Positions 8,204 through 18,777 of a DNA stretch of 64,000 bases are shown piece after piece; the first letter of the stretch is position 1, and each line of letters starts with the position of its first letter. The stretch spans positions 62,001 through 126,000 of the forward strand of contig UBQX01000029.1 of assembly GCA_900467685.1 (NCBI GenBank), written 5' to 3'. Under the pieces are notes generated by a model. The model did not search any database. It saw only the letters and a program-made list of their open reading frames with translations, and was not told the DNA's origin. A program made the translations under genes and the position numbers. The stretch is from Hyphomicrobiales bacterium (GTDB taxonomy: Bacteria > Pseudomonadota > Alphaproteobacteria > Rhizobiales > Rhizobiaceae).

Positions 8204-11200
8204 ATGAGTGTGCCTCATCTCGAGACTGCAAACGCGACGACCAATCTCAATTTTCTGGCGGGCGGCGGCGAGATGGGGGCTCTCATCCGCGCGCATGACT
8301 GGAGCAATACGGTTCTCGGTGCTCCCGAATCCTGGCCGCAGAGCCTGAAGACCGCCGTGCGCATCATGCTGACGTCCCGGCAGCCGATTTGGATCGGATG
8401 GGGCGAACGGCTCATCTATCTTTATAACGATGCATACAAATCCATTATCGGCGGCAAGCACCCGTGGGCGCTCGGGCGGCCGACAGCCGAAGTCTGGCGC
8501 GAAATCTGGCCGGAAATCGGGCCCATGTTGACCACCGCCATGGGGGGCGTCGAAGGGACCTATGTGGAAGAACAGCTCCTGATCATGGAGCGTCACGGAT
8601 ATCCGGAGGAGACGTATTACACCTTCTCCTATAGTCCCATTCCAACGGATGACGGCACGCCGGGCGGCATCATTTGCGCCAACACTGACGACACAAGACG
8701 GGTGATAGGCGACCGGCAGCTGCGACTGTTGCGAGAACTCGCTGCCCGCACCGTGGATGCGCGATCCTGGCAGGAGGCCTGTGACCGGAGCATTCGCGCG
8801 CTTGCCACCAATCAGCACGACGTGACCTTTGCGCAGCTTTTCATCGCCTGTGCCAACGGGCGGGACATGAGTCTTGCGGCCTCGTTCGGTGTGCCGGAAG
8901 ATGGGGGAGAATCGCATGCGCAAACCTGGCCGATTTCCAAGGTGCTGAACGAGCACCAGCTGCTGGTCGTCGAGGACATTGCGGCTCTTCTTCCGGGTGC
9001 GCCGCCGAAGGGTGCTTGGGATCTTGAAAGCAAACAGGCAGCCATTCTCCCCGTGCAACCTTCAGGGGACACGGGCAGGGCGGGCGTGCTGGTGGTGGGT
9101 CTGAGCCCATACCGCCAGTTCGATGAGAACTACCGCGGGTTCCTCGACCTTGCGGCGGGTCAGATCGCTGCTGCTATCGCCAATGCTGATGCCTATGAGG
9201 AGGAGCGGCGGCGCGTCGAGGCGCTCGCGGAACTCGATCGTGCAAAGACGGCCTTCTTTTCGAACGTCTCCCATGAGTTCCGCACACCGTTGACCCTCAT
9301 GCTGGGGCCGCTCGAGGATGCGCTTTCGGGACATATGCAGCATGAGCAGATGCGTTCTCAGGTGGAACTTGCGCATCGCAATGGAAGCCGCCTCTTGCGG
9401 CTGGTCAACAGTCTTCTCGATTTCTCGCGGATCGAGGCCGGGCGTGTCCGCGCAACATATAGGGCGACGGACCTCTGCGAATTCACCGCCGATATCGCAG
9501 CCAGCTTCCGTTCTGCCATCGAGCGCGCCGGGCTGAAGCTCGAACTCGACTGCCAGTCGCTTTCCGAACCTGTCTTCATCGATCGCGAGATGTGGGAGAA
9601 GGTGATCCTCAACCTCCTGTCCAATGCCTTCAAGTTCACGATGGAGGGGGAGATCGGCGTCTCCGTTCATCAAGCTGCGGACGGTCATTCTGCGGTGGTG
9701 GAGGTATGGGATACGGGCGTAGGCATCCCGACCGAGGAAATGCCCCGTCTGTTCGAGCGCTTTCATCGCATAGAAGCGACACGGGGGCGCAGTTTCGAGG
9801 GAAGCGGCATCGGTCTGGCGCTCGTTCACGAGCTTGTGACGCTGCATGGCGGCGCGATCTCGGCAAGAAGCATCGAGGGCAAGGGCACGACCTTCACCGT
9901 GACGCTTCCCCTGGGACGGGCGCATCTGCAATCGGACAAGGTTGTTGAGGAGCAGGCTCATGCGGCGGCGGTCGTTTCCAGATCGCATGAATTCATCGAG
10001 GAGGCGTTGCGTTGGCTGCCCGACGGGGCCGACCGGGAGGCTGCATCGGAGATTTCGGCGTTCGGCCTGAATGCCCTGACGGTCCAGGGCGGTCCTGGTC
10101 AGGGTGCCGGAAAGAGAGTCCTTCTGGCGGACGACAATGCCGACATGCGCTCCTATGTCGGCCGCCTTCTCGAAGCCCAAGGCTACCAGGTCGTGGTCGC
10201 GCCGGATGGGGAGCTTGCCCTTGAACTCGCCCGCCAGCGCAAACCCGAACTCATCCTGACCGACGTGATGATGCCGAAGCTCGACGGTTTCGGCCTCCTC
10301 CGGGCAGTTCGCGCCGATGAACGTCTTGCTGAAGTGCCCGTCATCATGCTGTCGGCGCGGGCGGGAGAGGAAGCGAAGGTCGAGGGGCTGGATGCCGGCG
10401 CCGATGACTATCTGATCAAGCCCTTCGCTGCGCGCGAACTTGTCGCCCGGGTTCATTCCAACATCCAGATGGCCGAGATCCGGCGCGAGGCTGCGCGCGC
10501 CGTCTTCAGGAGCGAGCAACGTTTTCTCATGACGCAGGAGCGTCTGAGCCTTGCGCTCTCGACAGGACGCGTTGCCGTGTTCGACTGGTCGGTCGATAGC
10601 GACCGCCTTGCGATCCAGGGACCGCTCGCCGAGGTTTTCGGCGTCAATCCCTCCGATGCGGAAGCCGGGCTTCCGCTGCAGGACTTCGTGGCCGGCATCG
10701 ACCCCAGGGATGTCGATGCCGTGTTGGCGGTACTCGGACGTTCCGTCGAGACCGGGGAACCCTATGAGGCGGAATACCGTGTCCACGGCAGCGGTGACGA
10801 GCGCGTCGTGGTTGCCCGCGGCCGCGTGGAAACCGACAGCAACGGTCACAAGAATATGTCCGGCGTGGTGATCGACATCACAGCAGAGCGCAGGGCCGCG
10901 CGGGAACTCGAGGAGCAGATGCGCGCGCTCTCGATCCTGAACCGGACGGCCAATGCCATATCGGGCAATCTCGATCAGGAAAAGCTGGTTCAGGCGATCA
11001 CCGATGCCAGCGTGGAACTGAGCGGTGCCGAATTCGGCGCCTTCTTTCATAACGTCGTCGATGAGCAAGGCGGAAGATACACGCTCTATAGCCTTTCGGG
11101 CGTGCCGCGCGAGGCGTTTGCGCAGTTCCCCATGCCGCGGAACACGGACGTCTTTCATCCGACCTTTGCCGGCACGGAAGTCGTTCGGTCGCCGGACGTT

Positions 11201-12694
11201 ACAGCCGACCCCCGCTATGGCAAGAGCGCGCCGTATTTCGGCATGCCGGAGGGACATCTTCCGGTTCGCAGCTACATGGCCGTGCCGGTGAAGTCACGAA
11301 ACGGGGAGGTGATCGGCGGATTGTTCTTTGGGCATTCCGAGGCGGACATGTTCGACATGCGCGCCGAGGAGCGTGTTCTGGCGCTCGCAAGCCAGGCCGC
11401 GGTGGCGATTGATAATGCGCAGCTGTTTCACGCCGCCGAACGTGAGCTCGCCCAGCGTCGTGCGGCGGAAGAGGAGCTCCAGGCGCTAAACTCCACGCTC
11501 GAACAGCGCGTCGCCGATGAAATCGCCGAGCGGGCTAAGGCGGAAGACGCCTTGCGCCAGGCGCAGAAAATGGAGGCCGTCGGCCAGCTCACCGGTGGCG
11601 TCGCGCATGATTTCAACAACCTGCTGACCGTCATCATCGGCGGGCTCGACACGATCAAGCGCAGCAGGCCGGGCGATGAGGCACGGATTGCCCGCGCGGC
11701 GGACATGGCGCTGCAGGGCGCGCATCGCGCGGCCAGCCTGACCGGACGTCTGCTCGCCTTTTCGCGCCGCCAGCCGCTCAATCCCAAGCCAGTCGATCCG
11801 AATATACTCGTGCGCGACATGAACGAGCTTCTCCATCGCAGCATAGGCGAACATATCGAACTCGAGGGCGTGCTGGCGCCTCGGGTGTGGACCATAGAAG
11901 CGGATCAGAACCAGCTGGAAAGCGCGATCATCAATCTGGCGGTCAATGCCCGCGATGCCATGCCGGCGGGTGGAAAACTGACCATCGAGACTGCGAACAC
12001 CGCGCTTGACGAGAGCTATGTGGCCACCGACGCCGAGGTCGTGCCGGGTCAATATGTCATGATCGCTGTCAGCGATTCCGGAACCGGGATGTCCATCGAG
12101 ACGCTCAACCGCGCCTTTGAACCCTTCTATACGACCAAGGAGGTCGGACGCGGGACCGGACTTGGGCTGAGCATGGTCTACGGCTTCGTCAAGCAGTCGG
12201 GCGGGCATGTGACGATCTATAGCGAGGAAGGGCAGGGAACGACGATCAAGCTCTACTTCCCGCGCTACCGAGGCGAAACCGACGCCAAGGGCGCGGAGGC
12301 AGATGTTTTTGTTCCGGCCAGCAGCGATGGCGAGGTCATTCTTGTCGTCGAGGATAATGATGACGTCCGCGCCTACAGCACGATGATTCTGTCCGAACTG
12401 GGCTACACGGTTCTGGAGGCGTCCGAATGTGAAGCAGGCCTTGCGATCCTGAAGACGGAACAGCGGATCGATCTTCTCTTTACCGATGTCGTCCTGCCGG
12501 GCCGAACCGGAAAGCAACTTGCTGACGAGGCCGCGAAAATACGTCCCGGCCTCAAGGTCCTGTTCACGACAGGCTATTCCCGCAATGCCATCGTGCACCA
12601 TGGCAGACTGGACGCGGGGCTGGAGCTGATCTCCAAGCCGTTCACCTTCGAGCAATTGGCAACCCGCGTCAGAGATGTGATCGATCGCACGTGA
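8204..12694 (+). CDS. giant double hybrid sensor histidine kinase
   Basis: A 1496-residue soluble protein with two complete kinase modules. The order is: N-terminal PAS-like sensor ([22 protein letters not shown]), GAF-like region, HisKA with His357 (SHEFRTPLT), HATPase, receiver with Asp687 ([13 protein letters not shown]), PAS (~775-890), GAF (~905-1080), second HisKA with His1135 (GGVAHDFNN), HATPase ([14 protein letters not shown]), and final receiver with Asp1428 ([13 protein letters not shown]). No membrane segment is visible. ATG 8204 has GGAG eight bases upstream; GTG 8198 is an alternative. It follows the receiver gene closely. Two kinase types in one chain (SHEFR and HDFNN) suggest a fusion of two pre-existing hybrid kinases. 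The signal is unknown. Confidence 0.93.
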   Translation: MSVPHLETANATTNLNFLAGGGEMGALIRAHDWSNTVLGAPESWPQSLKTAVRIMLTSRQPIWIGWGERLIYLYNDAYKSIIGGKHPWALGRPTAEVWREIWPEIGPMLTTAMGGVEGTYVEEQLLIMERHGYPEETYYTFSYSPIPTDDGTPGGIICANTDDTRRVIGDRQLRLLRELAARTVDARSWQEACDRSIRALATNQHDVTFAQLFIACANGRDMSLAASFGVPEDGGESHAQTWPISKVLNEHQLLVVEDIAALLPGAPPKGAWDLESKQAAILPVQPSGDTGRAGVLVVGLSPYRQFDENYRGFLDLAAGQIAAAIANADAYEEERRRVEALAELDRAKTAFFSNVSHEFRTPLTLMLGPLEDALSGHMQHEQMRSQVELAHRNGSRLLRLVNSLLDFSRIEAGRVRATYRATDLCEFTADIAASFRSAIERAGLKLELDCQSLSEPVFIDREMWEKVILNLLSNAFKFTMEGEIGVSVHQAADGHSAVVEVWDTGVGIPTEEMPRLFERFHRIEATRGRSFEGSGIGLALVHELVTLHGGAISARSIEGKGTTFTVTLPLGRAHLQSDKVVEEQAHAAAVVSRSHEFIEEALRWLPDGADREAASEISAFGLNALTVQGGPGQGAGKRVLLADDNADMRSYVGRLLEAQGYQVVVAPDGELALELARQRKPELILTDVMMPKLDGFGLLRAVRADERLAEVPVIMLSARAGEEAKVEGLDAGADDYLIKPFAARELVARVHSNIQMAEIRREAARAVFRSEQRFLMTQERLSLALSTGRVAVFDWSVDSDRLAIQGPLAEVFGVNPSDAEAGLPLQDFVAGIDPRDVDAVLAVLGRSVETGEPYEAEYRVHGSGDERVVVARGRVETDSNGHKNMSGVVIDITAERRAARELEEQMRALSILNRTANAISGNLDQEKLVQAITDASVELSGAEFGAFFHNVVDEQGGRYTLYSLSGVPREAFAQFPMPRNTDVFHPTFAGTEVVRSPDVTADPRYGKSAPYFGMPEGHLPVRSYMAVPVKSRNGEVIGGLFFGHSEADMFDMRAEERVLALASQAAVAIDNAQLFHAAERELAQRRAAEEELQALNSTLEQRVADEIAERAKAEDALRQAQKMEAVGQLTGGVAHDFNNLLTVIIGGLDTIKRSRPGDEARIARAADMALQGAHRAASLTGRLLAFSRRQPLNPKPVDPNILVRDMNELLHRSIGEHIELEGVLAPRVWTIEADQNQLESAIINLAVNARDAMPAGGKLTIETANTALDESYVATDAEVVPGQYVMIAVSDSGTGMSIETLNRAFEPFYTTKEVGRGTGLGLSMVYGFVKQSGGHVTIYSEEGQGTTIKLYFPRYRGETDAKGAEADVFVPASSDGEVILVVEDNDDVRAYSTMILSELGYTVLEASECEAGLAILKTEQRIDLLFTDVVLPGRTGKQLADEAAKIRPGLKVLFTTGYSRNAIVHHGRLDAGLELISKPFTFEQLATRVRDVIDRT

Positions 12695-13422
12695 CCTTCT
12701 GATCCCGGTGCCTCTGCCTCCCGCCAGACCTGGGGTCATGCCCCGCGGCTGCAACCGGGTCAGATGCAAGCCGACTGGAGGCTGTCGATTTTTCCGCTTG
12801 TCACTTCACCGTCCCGCAAGCCGTGCCTTCGCGGTTTCGGTAACCGGCGAATAAATTTCGGACGGAGCGAATGATCCAGGTCGAGGTCCTGGACGAGACG
12901 ATCGGCGTATCGCGGATGACTCTAAGAGGGCAGTGGGAGAAATGGCGGGAGGACGTGACGGCTGGCAGGGTTCTGCCGGTTTAGCCTCTGCCAGCGCCCA
13001 GGCTTCAGTGTCATGGGCGGCGCCATCCCTGCCTGAATGCCGAGATACCGCTATCCGGTACCCAGCCATAGGCTCGTTAAGCGCATTCACGCAGCCATGC
13101 CCGAAGGCTCGGAACCTTTAGCGTCGGCTTTCGCCGAAATATCGCCTTTGGAAGCAAGTTCGCAATTTTATGCTGCTCTGTCGGATCAAACCGAACGATA
13201 CGTCTCCGCAGTCGTGACAGACTGATAAAACACAAGACCCGAGGGAGCAGCCTCGGCAACGAATACGCAGAATTCATCGCCATACGCCCAAGTGCTCGCG
13301 GCGAGCAATCAGCGCCAAGGGAGAAAAGGCGCGAGATGGGGGTGGCGCAAGCAATATTCACCGGGGCCGAAAAGTCCGCACAAGACGGACGTCACCCAAT
13401 CAAAGCAAAGAAGGGGAATGAC
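12695..13422. other. 728-base gap upstream of the oligopeptide-type ABC operon
   Basis: Apart from a doubtful 37-codon frame at 12871-12984, I see no supportable gene. The 3' half presumably carries the promoter of the downstream ABC operon, but no motif is clear enough to call. A GGAAC near 13109 lacks the matching GTT. Confidence 0.4.
12871..12984 (+). CDS. doubtful 37-residue small ORF
   Basis: ATG 12871 to TAG 12984 encodes a 37-residue peptide with a protein-like composition (MIQVEVLDETIGVSR..., GQWEKWREDV). GGAG lies three bases before the ATG, closer than ideal. It could be a true small protein, a remnant of a larger gene, or chance. I recognise no family. Confidence 0.2.
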   Translation: MIQVEVLDETIGVSRMTLRGQWEKWREDVTAGRVLPV

Positions 13423-15024
13423 ATGACCGACAAGATTACCAACTGGACGAAATCGGACGACGCCCGCGTCGAAGACGCCATCCGTCGCGGCGCCACCCGT
13501 CGCGATCTCTTGAAGATGATGCTGGCGAGCGGCGTTGCCCTCTCCGCTGGCGGCGCCATCTTCGGCCGTGCCGAGCAGGCGGTTGCCGCGACGCCGGTTT
13601 CCGGCGGCCACATGAAGGCGGCCGGCATTTCCTCCTCCAATGCCGACACGCTCGACCCGGCCAAGGCCTCGCTCGGCACCGACTACGCACGATGCTGCAT
13701 GGTCTACAATCGCCTGACCTTCATCGACGTCACCGGCATTCCCCAAATGGAACTCGCCGAAAAGCTCGAGACCAAGGATGCCAAGACCTGGACTGTCACG
13801 CTTCGCAAGGGCGTCACGTATCACAACGGCAAGACCCTGTCCTCCGCCGACGTCGTGTTTTCGCTGAAGCGCCACCTCGATCCGGCCGTCGGCTCGAAGG
13901 TTGCGAAGATCGCCGCCCAGATGACCGAGATCAAGGCGATCGACCCGTTGACCGTCGAAATCGTGCTGAAGGCGCCCAACGCCGACCTTCCGTACATTCT
14001 GGCACTGCATCAATTCATGATCGTGCAGGACGGAACGACCGACTTTTCGAAGGGCATCGGCACCGGCGCCTTCGTCCTGGAAACGTTTGAGCCTGGCGTC
14101 CGCTCCATCGTCAAGAAGAACACGAACTACTGGAAGCCGAACCTGCCGCATCTCGATTCCTTCGAGTATTTCGCCATCAGCGATGCCAGCGCCCGCGTCA
14201 ATGCGTTGCTGGCGGGCGATATCCAGTTCTGCTCGGCTGTCGATCCCCGTTCCGCCAAGCTGTTGGATGGACAAAAGGGCTTTCAGCTTTCCAGGACGAA
14301 CACAGGCCTCTATACGAACCTGAACATTCGTCTCGACCTGAACAAGCCCGATTTCGTGACGGGTATGAAATATCTCGTCGATCGCGAGCAGATCGTGAAC
14401 GCGGCGCTTCGTGGCTTCGGTGAAGTCAGTAACGACCAGCCGATTTCCTCGGCCAACGCCTTCCACAATCCGAACCTGAAGCCAAAGGCATTCGACCCCG
14501 ACAAGGCCAAGCACTATTTCCAGAAGGCGGGCGTTCTCGGTCAGTCGATCCCGGTCGTGGCTTCCCAGGCGGCAGACTCGTCTGTCGATATGGCGATGAT
14601 CATCCAGGCTTCGGGTGCAGAGATCGGCCTGAAGCTCGATATCCAGCGCGTGCCTTCGGATGGCTATTGGGACAAGTACTGGCTCAAGGCACCGATCCAC
14701 TTCGGCAACATCAACCCGCGGCCGACGCCGGACATCTATTTCTCGCTGCTTTACTCGTCCGATGCGCCGTGGAACGAAAGCCAGTTCAAGTCGCCGAAGT
14801 TCGACTCCATGATGCTGGAAGCGCGCGGATCGCTCGACGATGCCAAGCGTCACGAGATCTACAACGAGATGCAGACCATGATCTCGGAAGAGGCCGGCAC
14901 CATCATCCCGGCCAACACGATGAATTCCGATGGCATTTCCAGCAAGGTCAAGGGCCTTCTGCCCAACCCGCTCGGCGGCATGATGGGCTACGCCATGGCC
15001 GAATATGTCTGGCTGGAAGCCTGA
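13423..15024 (+). CDS. ABC transporter substrate-binding protein, family 5 (Dpp/Opp type)
   Basis: A 533-residue periplasmic binding protein. The N-terminus carries a twin-arginine motif (TRRDLL, Arg26-Arg27) followed by a hydrophobic stretch and an AEQAVAA cleavage region, so export as a folded protein is likely. The mature part has the family-5 hallmarks LDPAKA, VTYHNGKTLSSADVVFSLKRHLDP and SDASARVNALLAGDIQ. Such proteins bind di/oligopeptides or, in rhizobial sugar loci, uronate oligosaccharides. ATG 13423 follows AAGAAGGGG. A stem-loop separates it from the permease genes. The convergent kduI operon hints at a sugar-acid oligomer ligand, which is an inference. Confidence 0.93.
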   Translation: MTDKITNWTKSDDARVEDAIRRGATRRDLLKMMLASGVALSAGGAIFGRAEQAVAATPVSGGHMKAAGISSSNADTLDPAKASLGTDYARCCMVYNRLTFIDVTGIPQMELAEKLETKDAKTWTVTLRKGVTYHNGKTLSSADVVFSLKRHLDPAVGSKVAKIAAQMTEIKAIDPLTVEIVLKAPNADLPYILALHQFMIVQDGTTDFSKGIGTGAFVLETFEPGVRSIVKKNTNYWKPNLPHLDSFEYFAISDASARVNALLAGDIQFCSAVDPRSAKLLDGQKGFQLSRTNTGLYTNLNIRLDLNKPDFVTGMKYLVDREQIVNAALRGFGEVSNDQPISSANAFHNPNLKPKAFDPDKAKHYFQKAGVLGQSIPVVASQAADSSVDMAMIIQASGAEIGLKLDIQRVPSDGYWDKYWLKAPIHFGNINPRPTPDIYFSLLYSSDAPWNESQFKSPKFDSMMLEARGSLDDAKRHEIYNEMQTMISEEAGTIIPANTMNSDGISSKVKGLLPNPLGGMMGYAMAEYVWLEA

Positions 15025-15037
15025 TCGAACCGACCGT

Positions 15038-15061
15038 GTCCGGGTGCTCAGGCTCCCGGAC
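15038..15061 (+). terminator. stem-loop after binding-protein gene
   Basis: A perfect 7-bp stem (15038-15044 with 15055-15061, GTCCGGG/CCCGGAC) and 10-base loop, 13 bases after the binding-protein stop and about 190 bases before the permease. With no T-run it is more likely an mRNA-stabilising or attenuating element than a full terminator. Confidence 0.45.
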
Positions 15062-15254
15062 GCCACGGCCGTTCGTCGCTGTTTCAGGGTGCAAAATATC
15101 GCCCTGCAAATGCCGGCCTGCCCTGATGGCTCCCTGGGGGGGAGCACGTACCCGTCATGCCAGGCAAAAAAAACCGCAGTTCGTATCGGCGCGGCATGCT
15201 TTAATCCGAAATGCGGTGCGGCTGTCGTCCGTCATATGCGGCTGGAGATCTCTC

Positions 15255-16205
15255 ATGAATGCTGAAATCCCAACCATGATTGGAAAACGGCTGATCCTCA
15301 GCGTGATCACGCTGCTGATCGTTTCCTTCGCGGTCTTCTTCGCCACCAACATGCTACCGGGCGATACGGCGGCCATCCTGCTCGGCCAGGCCGCAACGCC
15401 GGAGGCGGTGGAGGGACTTCGCCATGCCATGCATCTCGACGAACCGGCCGTACTGCGCTTCCTGCGCTGGCTTGGCGGCGTTTTCACGGGCGATCTCGGC
15501 ACGTCCTACGCCAACAACATGTCCATCGCGACGCTGATCGGCAGCCGTTTCGTCAACACGATGGAGCTTGCGGGCATCACCACCCTCGTCGCCGTGCCGC
15601 TCGCCCTGACCCTCGGCATCACGGCCGCCGTGATGCGCGGCTCGGTCTATGACCGCATCGTGACGGTGTTGACGATCGGCGTAATCTCGGTTCCCGAATT
15701 CGTGGTCGCCTCGACGGCCGTGCTGATCTTCGCCGTTTATCTCAAATGGCTGCCGGCGATTTCCTTCGTCAACGAGGTGCATTCGCTTTCGGACCTGTTG
15801 CGCATGTATGCGATGCCGGTCGTGACGCTCACCTTCGTCGTCTCGGCCCAGATCATCCGCATGACCCGCGCCGCCGTGATCGAGACGCTCTCCACCCCCT
15901 ATGTCGAGATGGCGCTGCTGAAAGGCGCCTCGCGCAGCCGGATCGTCCTGAGGCATGCGCTACCCAACTCGCTCGGTCCCATCGTCAACGCGCTTGCGCT
16001 CTCGCTCTCCTATCTCATCGGCGGGGTCATCATCATCGAGACGATCTTCAACTATCCAGGCATCGCCAAGCTCATGGTCGATGCGGTAGCCACGCGTGAC
16101 CTGCCGCTCATCCAGACCTGTGCCCTGATCTTCTGCCTCGGCTACCTGATCCTGATCACCATTGCCGACATTATCGCTATCCTGTCCAATCCGAGGCTCC
16201 GCTGA
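15255..16205 (+). CDS. ABC transporter permease, DppB type
   Basis: The 316-residue inner-membrane protein opens with a hydrophobic segment (LILSVITLLIVSFAVFFATNMLPGD, the ATNMLPGD being typical of DppB/OppB) and ends with the EAA-loop region of this family (VEMALLKGASRSRIVLRHALPNSLGPIVNALAL). About six membrane spans are visible. ATG 15255 follows GGAGATC; the frame is open much further upstream but that part overlaps the binding-protein gene in another frame. Its stop overlaps the next ATG by one base, indicating coupled translation. Confidence 0.94.
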   Translation: MNAEIPTMIGKRLILSVITLLIVSFAVFFATNMLPGDTAAILLGQAATPEAVEGLRHAMHLDEPAVLRFLRWLGGVFTGDLGTSYANNMSIATLIGSRFVNTMELAGITTLVAVPLALTLGITAAVMRGSVYDRIVTVLTIGVISVPEFVVASTAVLIFAVYLKWLPAISFVNEVHSLSDLLRMYAMPVVTLTFVVSAQIIRMTRAAVIETLSTPYVEMALLKGASRSRIVLRHALPNSLGPIVNALALSLSYLIGGVIIIETIFNYPGIAKLMVDAVATRDLPLIQTCALIFCLGYLILITIADIIAILSNPRLR

Positions 16206-17068
16206 TGACGCAAAGCGCCCTGTCGCCCTCCCGCACCACCTCGCTCACCGGCATGTTCGGTTACACATTCAGCCCCGTGGGCATGATTGCCCTTGTGGTC
16301 ATCCTCTTCTGGGCTGTCGTCGCCATCTTCGGGCCGCAGCTCGCGCCCTATCCCGTCGGCAAGATCGTCGACATGGACTATTTCGGCCCGATCAGTTCCA
16401 AGCTCTGGCTGGGGTCGGACTATCTCGGCCGCGACATGTTCTCACGCATCATTTTCGGCGCCCGCTACACGCTGGGCATTGCGCTGGCCGGCGTGCTGAT
16501 CGCCTCGACCAGCGGCGTCATCCTCGGCATGGCGGCGGCCGTCATCGGCGGCTGGTTCGATACCGTGCTCAGCCGCTTCATGGACGCCATGATCTCCATT
16601 CCGAGCAAGCTCTTCGGTCTGGTCGTCGTGGCCGCCGTCGGCTCGTCGCTGCCTGCCCTGATCATGACGCTCGCCGTCATCTACATTCCGGGCTCCTATC
16701 GCTTCGCCCGTGCGCTTGCGGTGAACGTCAACACAATGGATTTCATCACCGTTGCCCGCATTCGCGGCGAAAACACCTTTTATCTGGCGGTGTCGGAGAT
16801 ATTGCCCAATATCATCCGGCCGGTTCTGGCCGATTTCGGGCTGCGCTTCGTCTTCATCGTTCTGCTGCTCTCCGGCCTCTCCTTCCTCGGCCTCGGCGTT
16901 CAGCCGCCGCTCGCCGACTGGGGCGCGCTGGTGCATGAAAACATTCAGGGCCTTTCCTTTGGATCGGCCGCCGTCATCGCGCCGTCGATTGCCATCGCGA
17001 GCCTGACAATCAGCGTCAATCTGCTGATCGACAACCTTCCCCGCAAGATCCGCGACCGGAGCGCCTGA
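16205..17068 (+). CDS. ABC transporter permease, DppC type
   Basis: A 287-residue inner-membrane partner of the preceding permease. It has the DppC features: an N-terminal span, then LGSDYLGRDMFSRIIFGARYTLGIAL, and the EAA loop DFITVARIRGENTFYLAVSEILPNIIRPVLADFGLR, with a terminal LGVQPPLADWGALV. It begins on the overlapping TGATG of the DppB-type gene and is followed two bases later by the ATPase gene, so the three form one translational unit. Confidence 0.95.
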   Translation: MTQSALSPSRTTSLTGMFGYTFSPVGMIALVVILFWAVVAIFGPQLAPYPVGKIVDMDYFGPISSKLWLGSDYLGRDMFSRIIFGARYTLGIALAGVLIASTSGVILGMAAAVIGGWFDTVLSRFMDAMISIPSKLFGLVVVAAVGSSLPALIMTLAVIYIPGSYRFARALAVNVNTMDFITVARIRGENTFYLAVSEILPNIIRPVLADFGLRFVFIVLLLSGLSFLGLGVQPPLADWGALVHENIQGLSFGSAAVIAPSIAIASLTISVNLLIDNLPRKIRDRSA

Positions 17069-17069
17069 C

Positions 17070-18725
17070 ATGAGCAAGATTGTCGAAATCCGGAACCTTC
17101 GTGTAGAGGCCACCACCGACTCCGGTCGCCGCATCGAGATCATCAAGGGCATCGATATCGAGATCGCGAAGGGCGAGATCGTTGCTCTGATCGGAGAAAG
17201 CGGCTCCGGCAAGACCACCATCGCGCTGACCCTGATGGGGCACACCCGCCCCGGCTGTCGCATTTCGGACGGTTCGATTCTGGTCGATGGCAAGGACATG
17301 GCGAAGCTTTCCGAACGAGAGCGCTCCGCCGTGCGCGGCACGGAAGTGGCCTATGTGCCGCAGAGTGCCGCCGCCGCCTTCAATCCGTCGCAGACGATCA
17401 TGGATCAGGTCATCGAGGTGACCCGCATCCATGGCCTGATGACGCCGGAAAAGGCGCGTGAACGGGCCGTCGAACTCTTCCGGGCGCTGTCGCTCCCATC
17501 GCCTGAAACGATCGGCACCCGCTATCCTCATCAGGTCTCTGGCGGACAGCTGCAGCGTCTCGCTGCCGCCATGGCGCTGATCGGCGATCCCAAGCTCGTC
17601 ATCTTCGACGAGCCGACCACCGCGCTGGATGTGACGACCCAGATTGATGTTCTCAGAGCCTTCAAGTCGGTGATGAAGGCCGGCGGCATTTCCGGCGTCT
17701 ATGTCTCGCACGACCTCGCCGTTGTCGCGCAGATCGCCGACCGGATCGTCGTGCTCAAGGGCGGCGAAGTGCAGGAGAAAGGCACGACGGATGCCATCCT
17801 TTCGGCGCCGAAGCACGCCTACACCCGGGAACTTCTGGCCGCCTTCGAGCCAAAGGAAACCCAATTTGCCGAACAACCCATCGAGAAGCCGCGCCCGCTT
17901 CTCGAGATCGAGAATGTCATTGGCGGCTATGGACCGATTCAGCCGAATGGCCTGCCCTTCATCCAGGCTGTCCGTTCGGTCAGCCTGTCGGTGCAGAAAG
18001 GTCGTAACCTCGGCATCATCGGCGAATCCGGCTGCGGGAAATCGACGCTGGCGCGCTGCATCGCCGGCATCCTTCCCGCCAATGCCGGCAACATCGTCTT
18101 CGACGGCAAGGAACTTGACCATGCCGCGCGTCGGCGCACGCGCGACCAGTTGCGCGAAATGCAGATCGTCTTCCAATATGCCGATACGGCGCTCAACCCG
18201 GCCAAGCCCATCGATGACATTCTCGGTCGGCCCTTGAGCTTCTATCACGGCCTGAGCGGCAAGGCCCGCTCGGCGCGCGTCGAAGAACTGCTCGACATGG
18301 TGCAATTGCCGAAGTCGCTGCGCTATCGCCATCCGTCCGAACTGTCAGGCGGGCAGAAGCAGCGCATAAACTTTGCACGTGCGCTTGCCGCCAATCCGAA
18401 GCTGATCATCTGCGACGAGATCACGTCCGCGCTCGACACCGTGGTTGCGGCTGCGATTATCGAGCTGCTGAAGGAATTGCAGCGCGAACTCGACCTCTCC
18501 TACATCTTCATCAGCCATGACCTTTCGGTGGTCGAGGCGATCTGCGACGAGATCGTGGTCATGTATCGTGGCGAGAAGGTCGAGCACCTGACGCGCGAGG
18601 ACGTGAAAGCCCCGACGCATCCCTATTCGAAACTGCTCTTCTCCTCCGTGCCGAAACTCGACCCGACCTGGCTCGACAATCTGGTTCTGGAGCCGGAGCT
18701 GGTGCGGCAGTATGGCGGGGCGTAA
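17070..18725 (+). CDS. fused ABC transporter ATPase, DppD-DppF type
   Basis: The 551 residues hold two complete nucleotide-binding domains, replacing the usual DppD and DppF pair. Domain 1 has Walker A GESGSGKT (~48-55), signature VSGGQLQR and Walker B LVIFDEPTTALD. Domain 2 has GESGCGKS, signature LSGGQKQR and LIICDEITSALD. It energises uptake by the two permeases from the cytoplasmic face. The Glu-for-Asp pattern in the second Walker B (CDEITSALD) is common in this family. It ends 53 bases from the convergent kduI stop. Confidence 0.96.
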   Translation: MSKIVEIRNLRVEATTDSGRRIEIIKGIDIEIAKGEIVALIGESGSGKTTIALTLMGHTRPGCRISDGSILVDGKDMAKLSERERSAVRGTEVAYVPQSAAAAFNPSQTIMDQVIEVTRIHGLMTPEKARERAVELFRALSLPSPETIGTRYPHQVSGGQLQRLAAAMALIGDPKLVIFDEPTTALDVTTQIDVLRAFKSVMKAGGISGVYVSHDLAVVAQIADRIVVLKGGEVQEKGTTDAILSAPKHAYTRELLAAFEPKETQFAEQPIEKPRPLLEIENVIGGYGPIQPNGLPFIQAVRSVSLSVQKGRNLGIIGESGCGKSTLARCIAGILPANAGNIVFDGKELDHAARRRTRDQLREMQIVFQYADTALNPAKPIDDILGRPLSFYHGLSGKARSARVEELLDMVQLPKSLRYRHPSELSGGQKQRINFARALAANPKLIICDEITSALDTVVAAAIIELLKELQRELDLSYIFISHDLSVVEAICDEIVVMYRGEKVEHLTREDVKAPTHPYSKLLFSSVPKLDPTWLDNLVLEPELVRQYGGA

Positions 18726-18777
18726 TGCCCCGTGACAGCCTGAAACAGGGCCGCGAGGCAGGCTACATCATTCATCG

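Noticed and set aside
9062-11257. 731-codon antisense frame opposite the giant kinase
   Set aside because: A long shadow frame typical of GC-rich genes; it has no recognisable domain, while the sense strand encodes clear kinase modules.
13109-13135. GGAAC upstream of the dipeptide-type operon
   Set aside because: No GTT at the required distance and more than 280 bases from the start codon.
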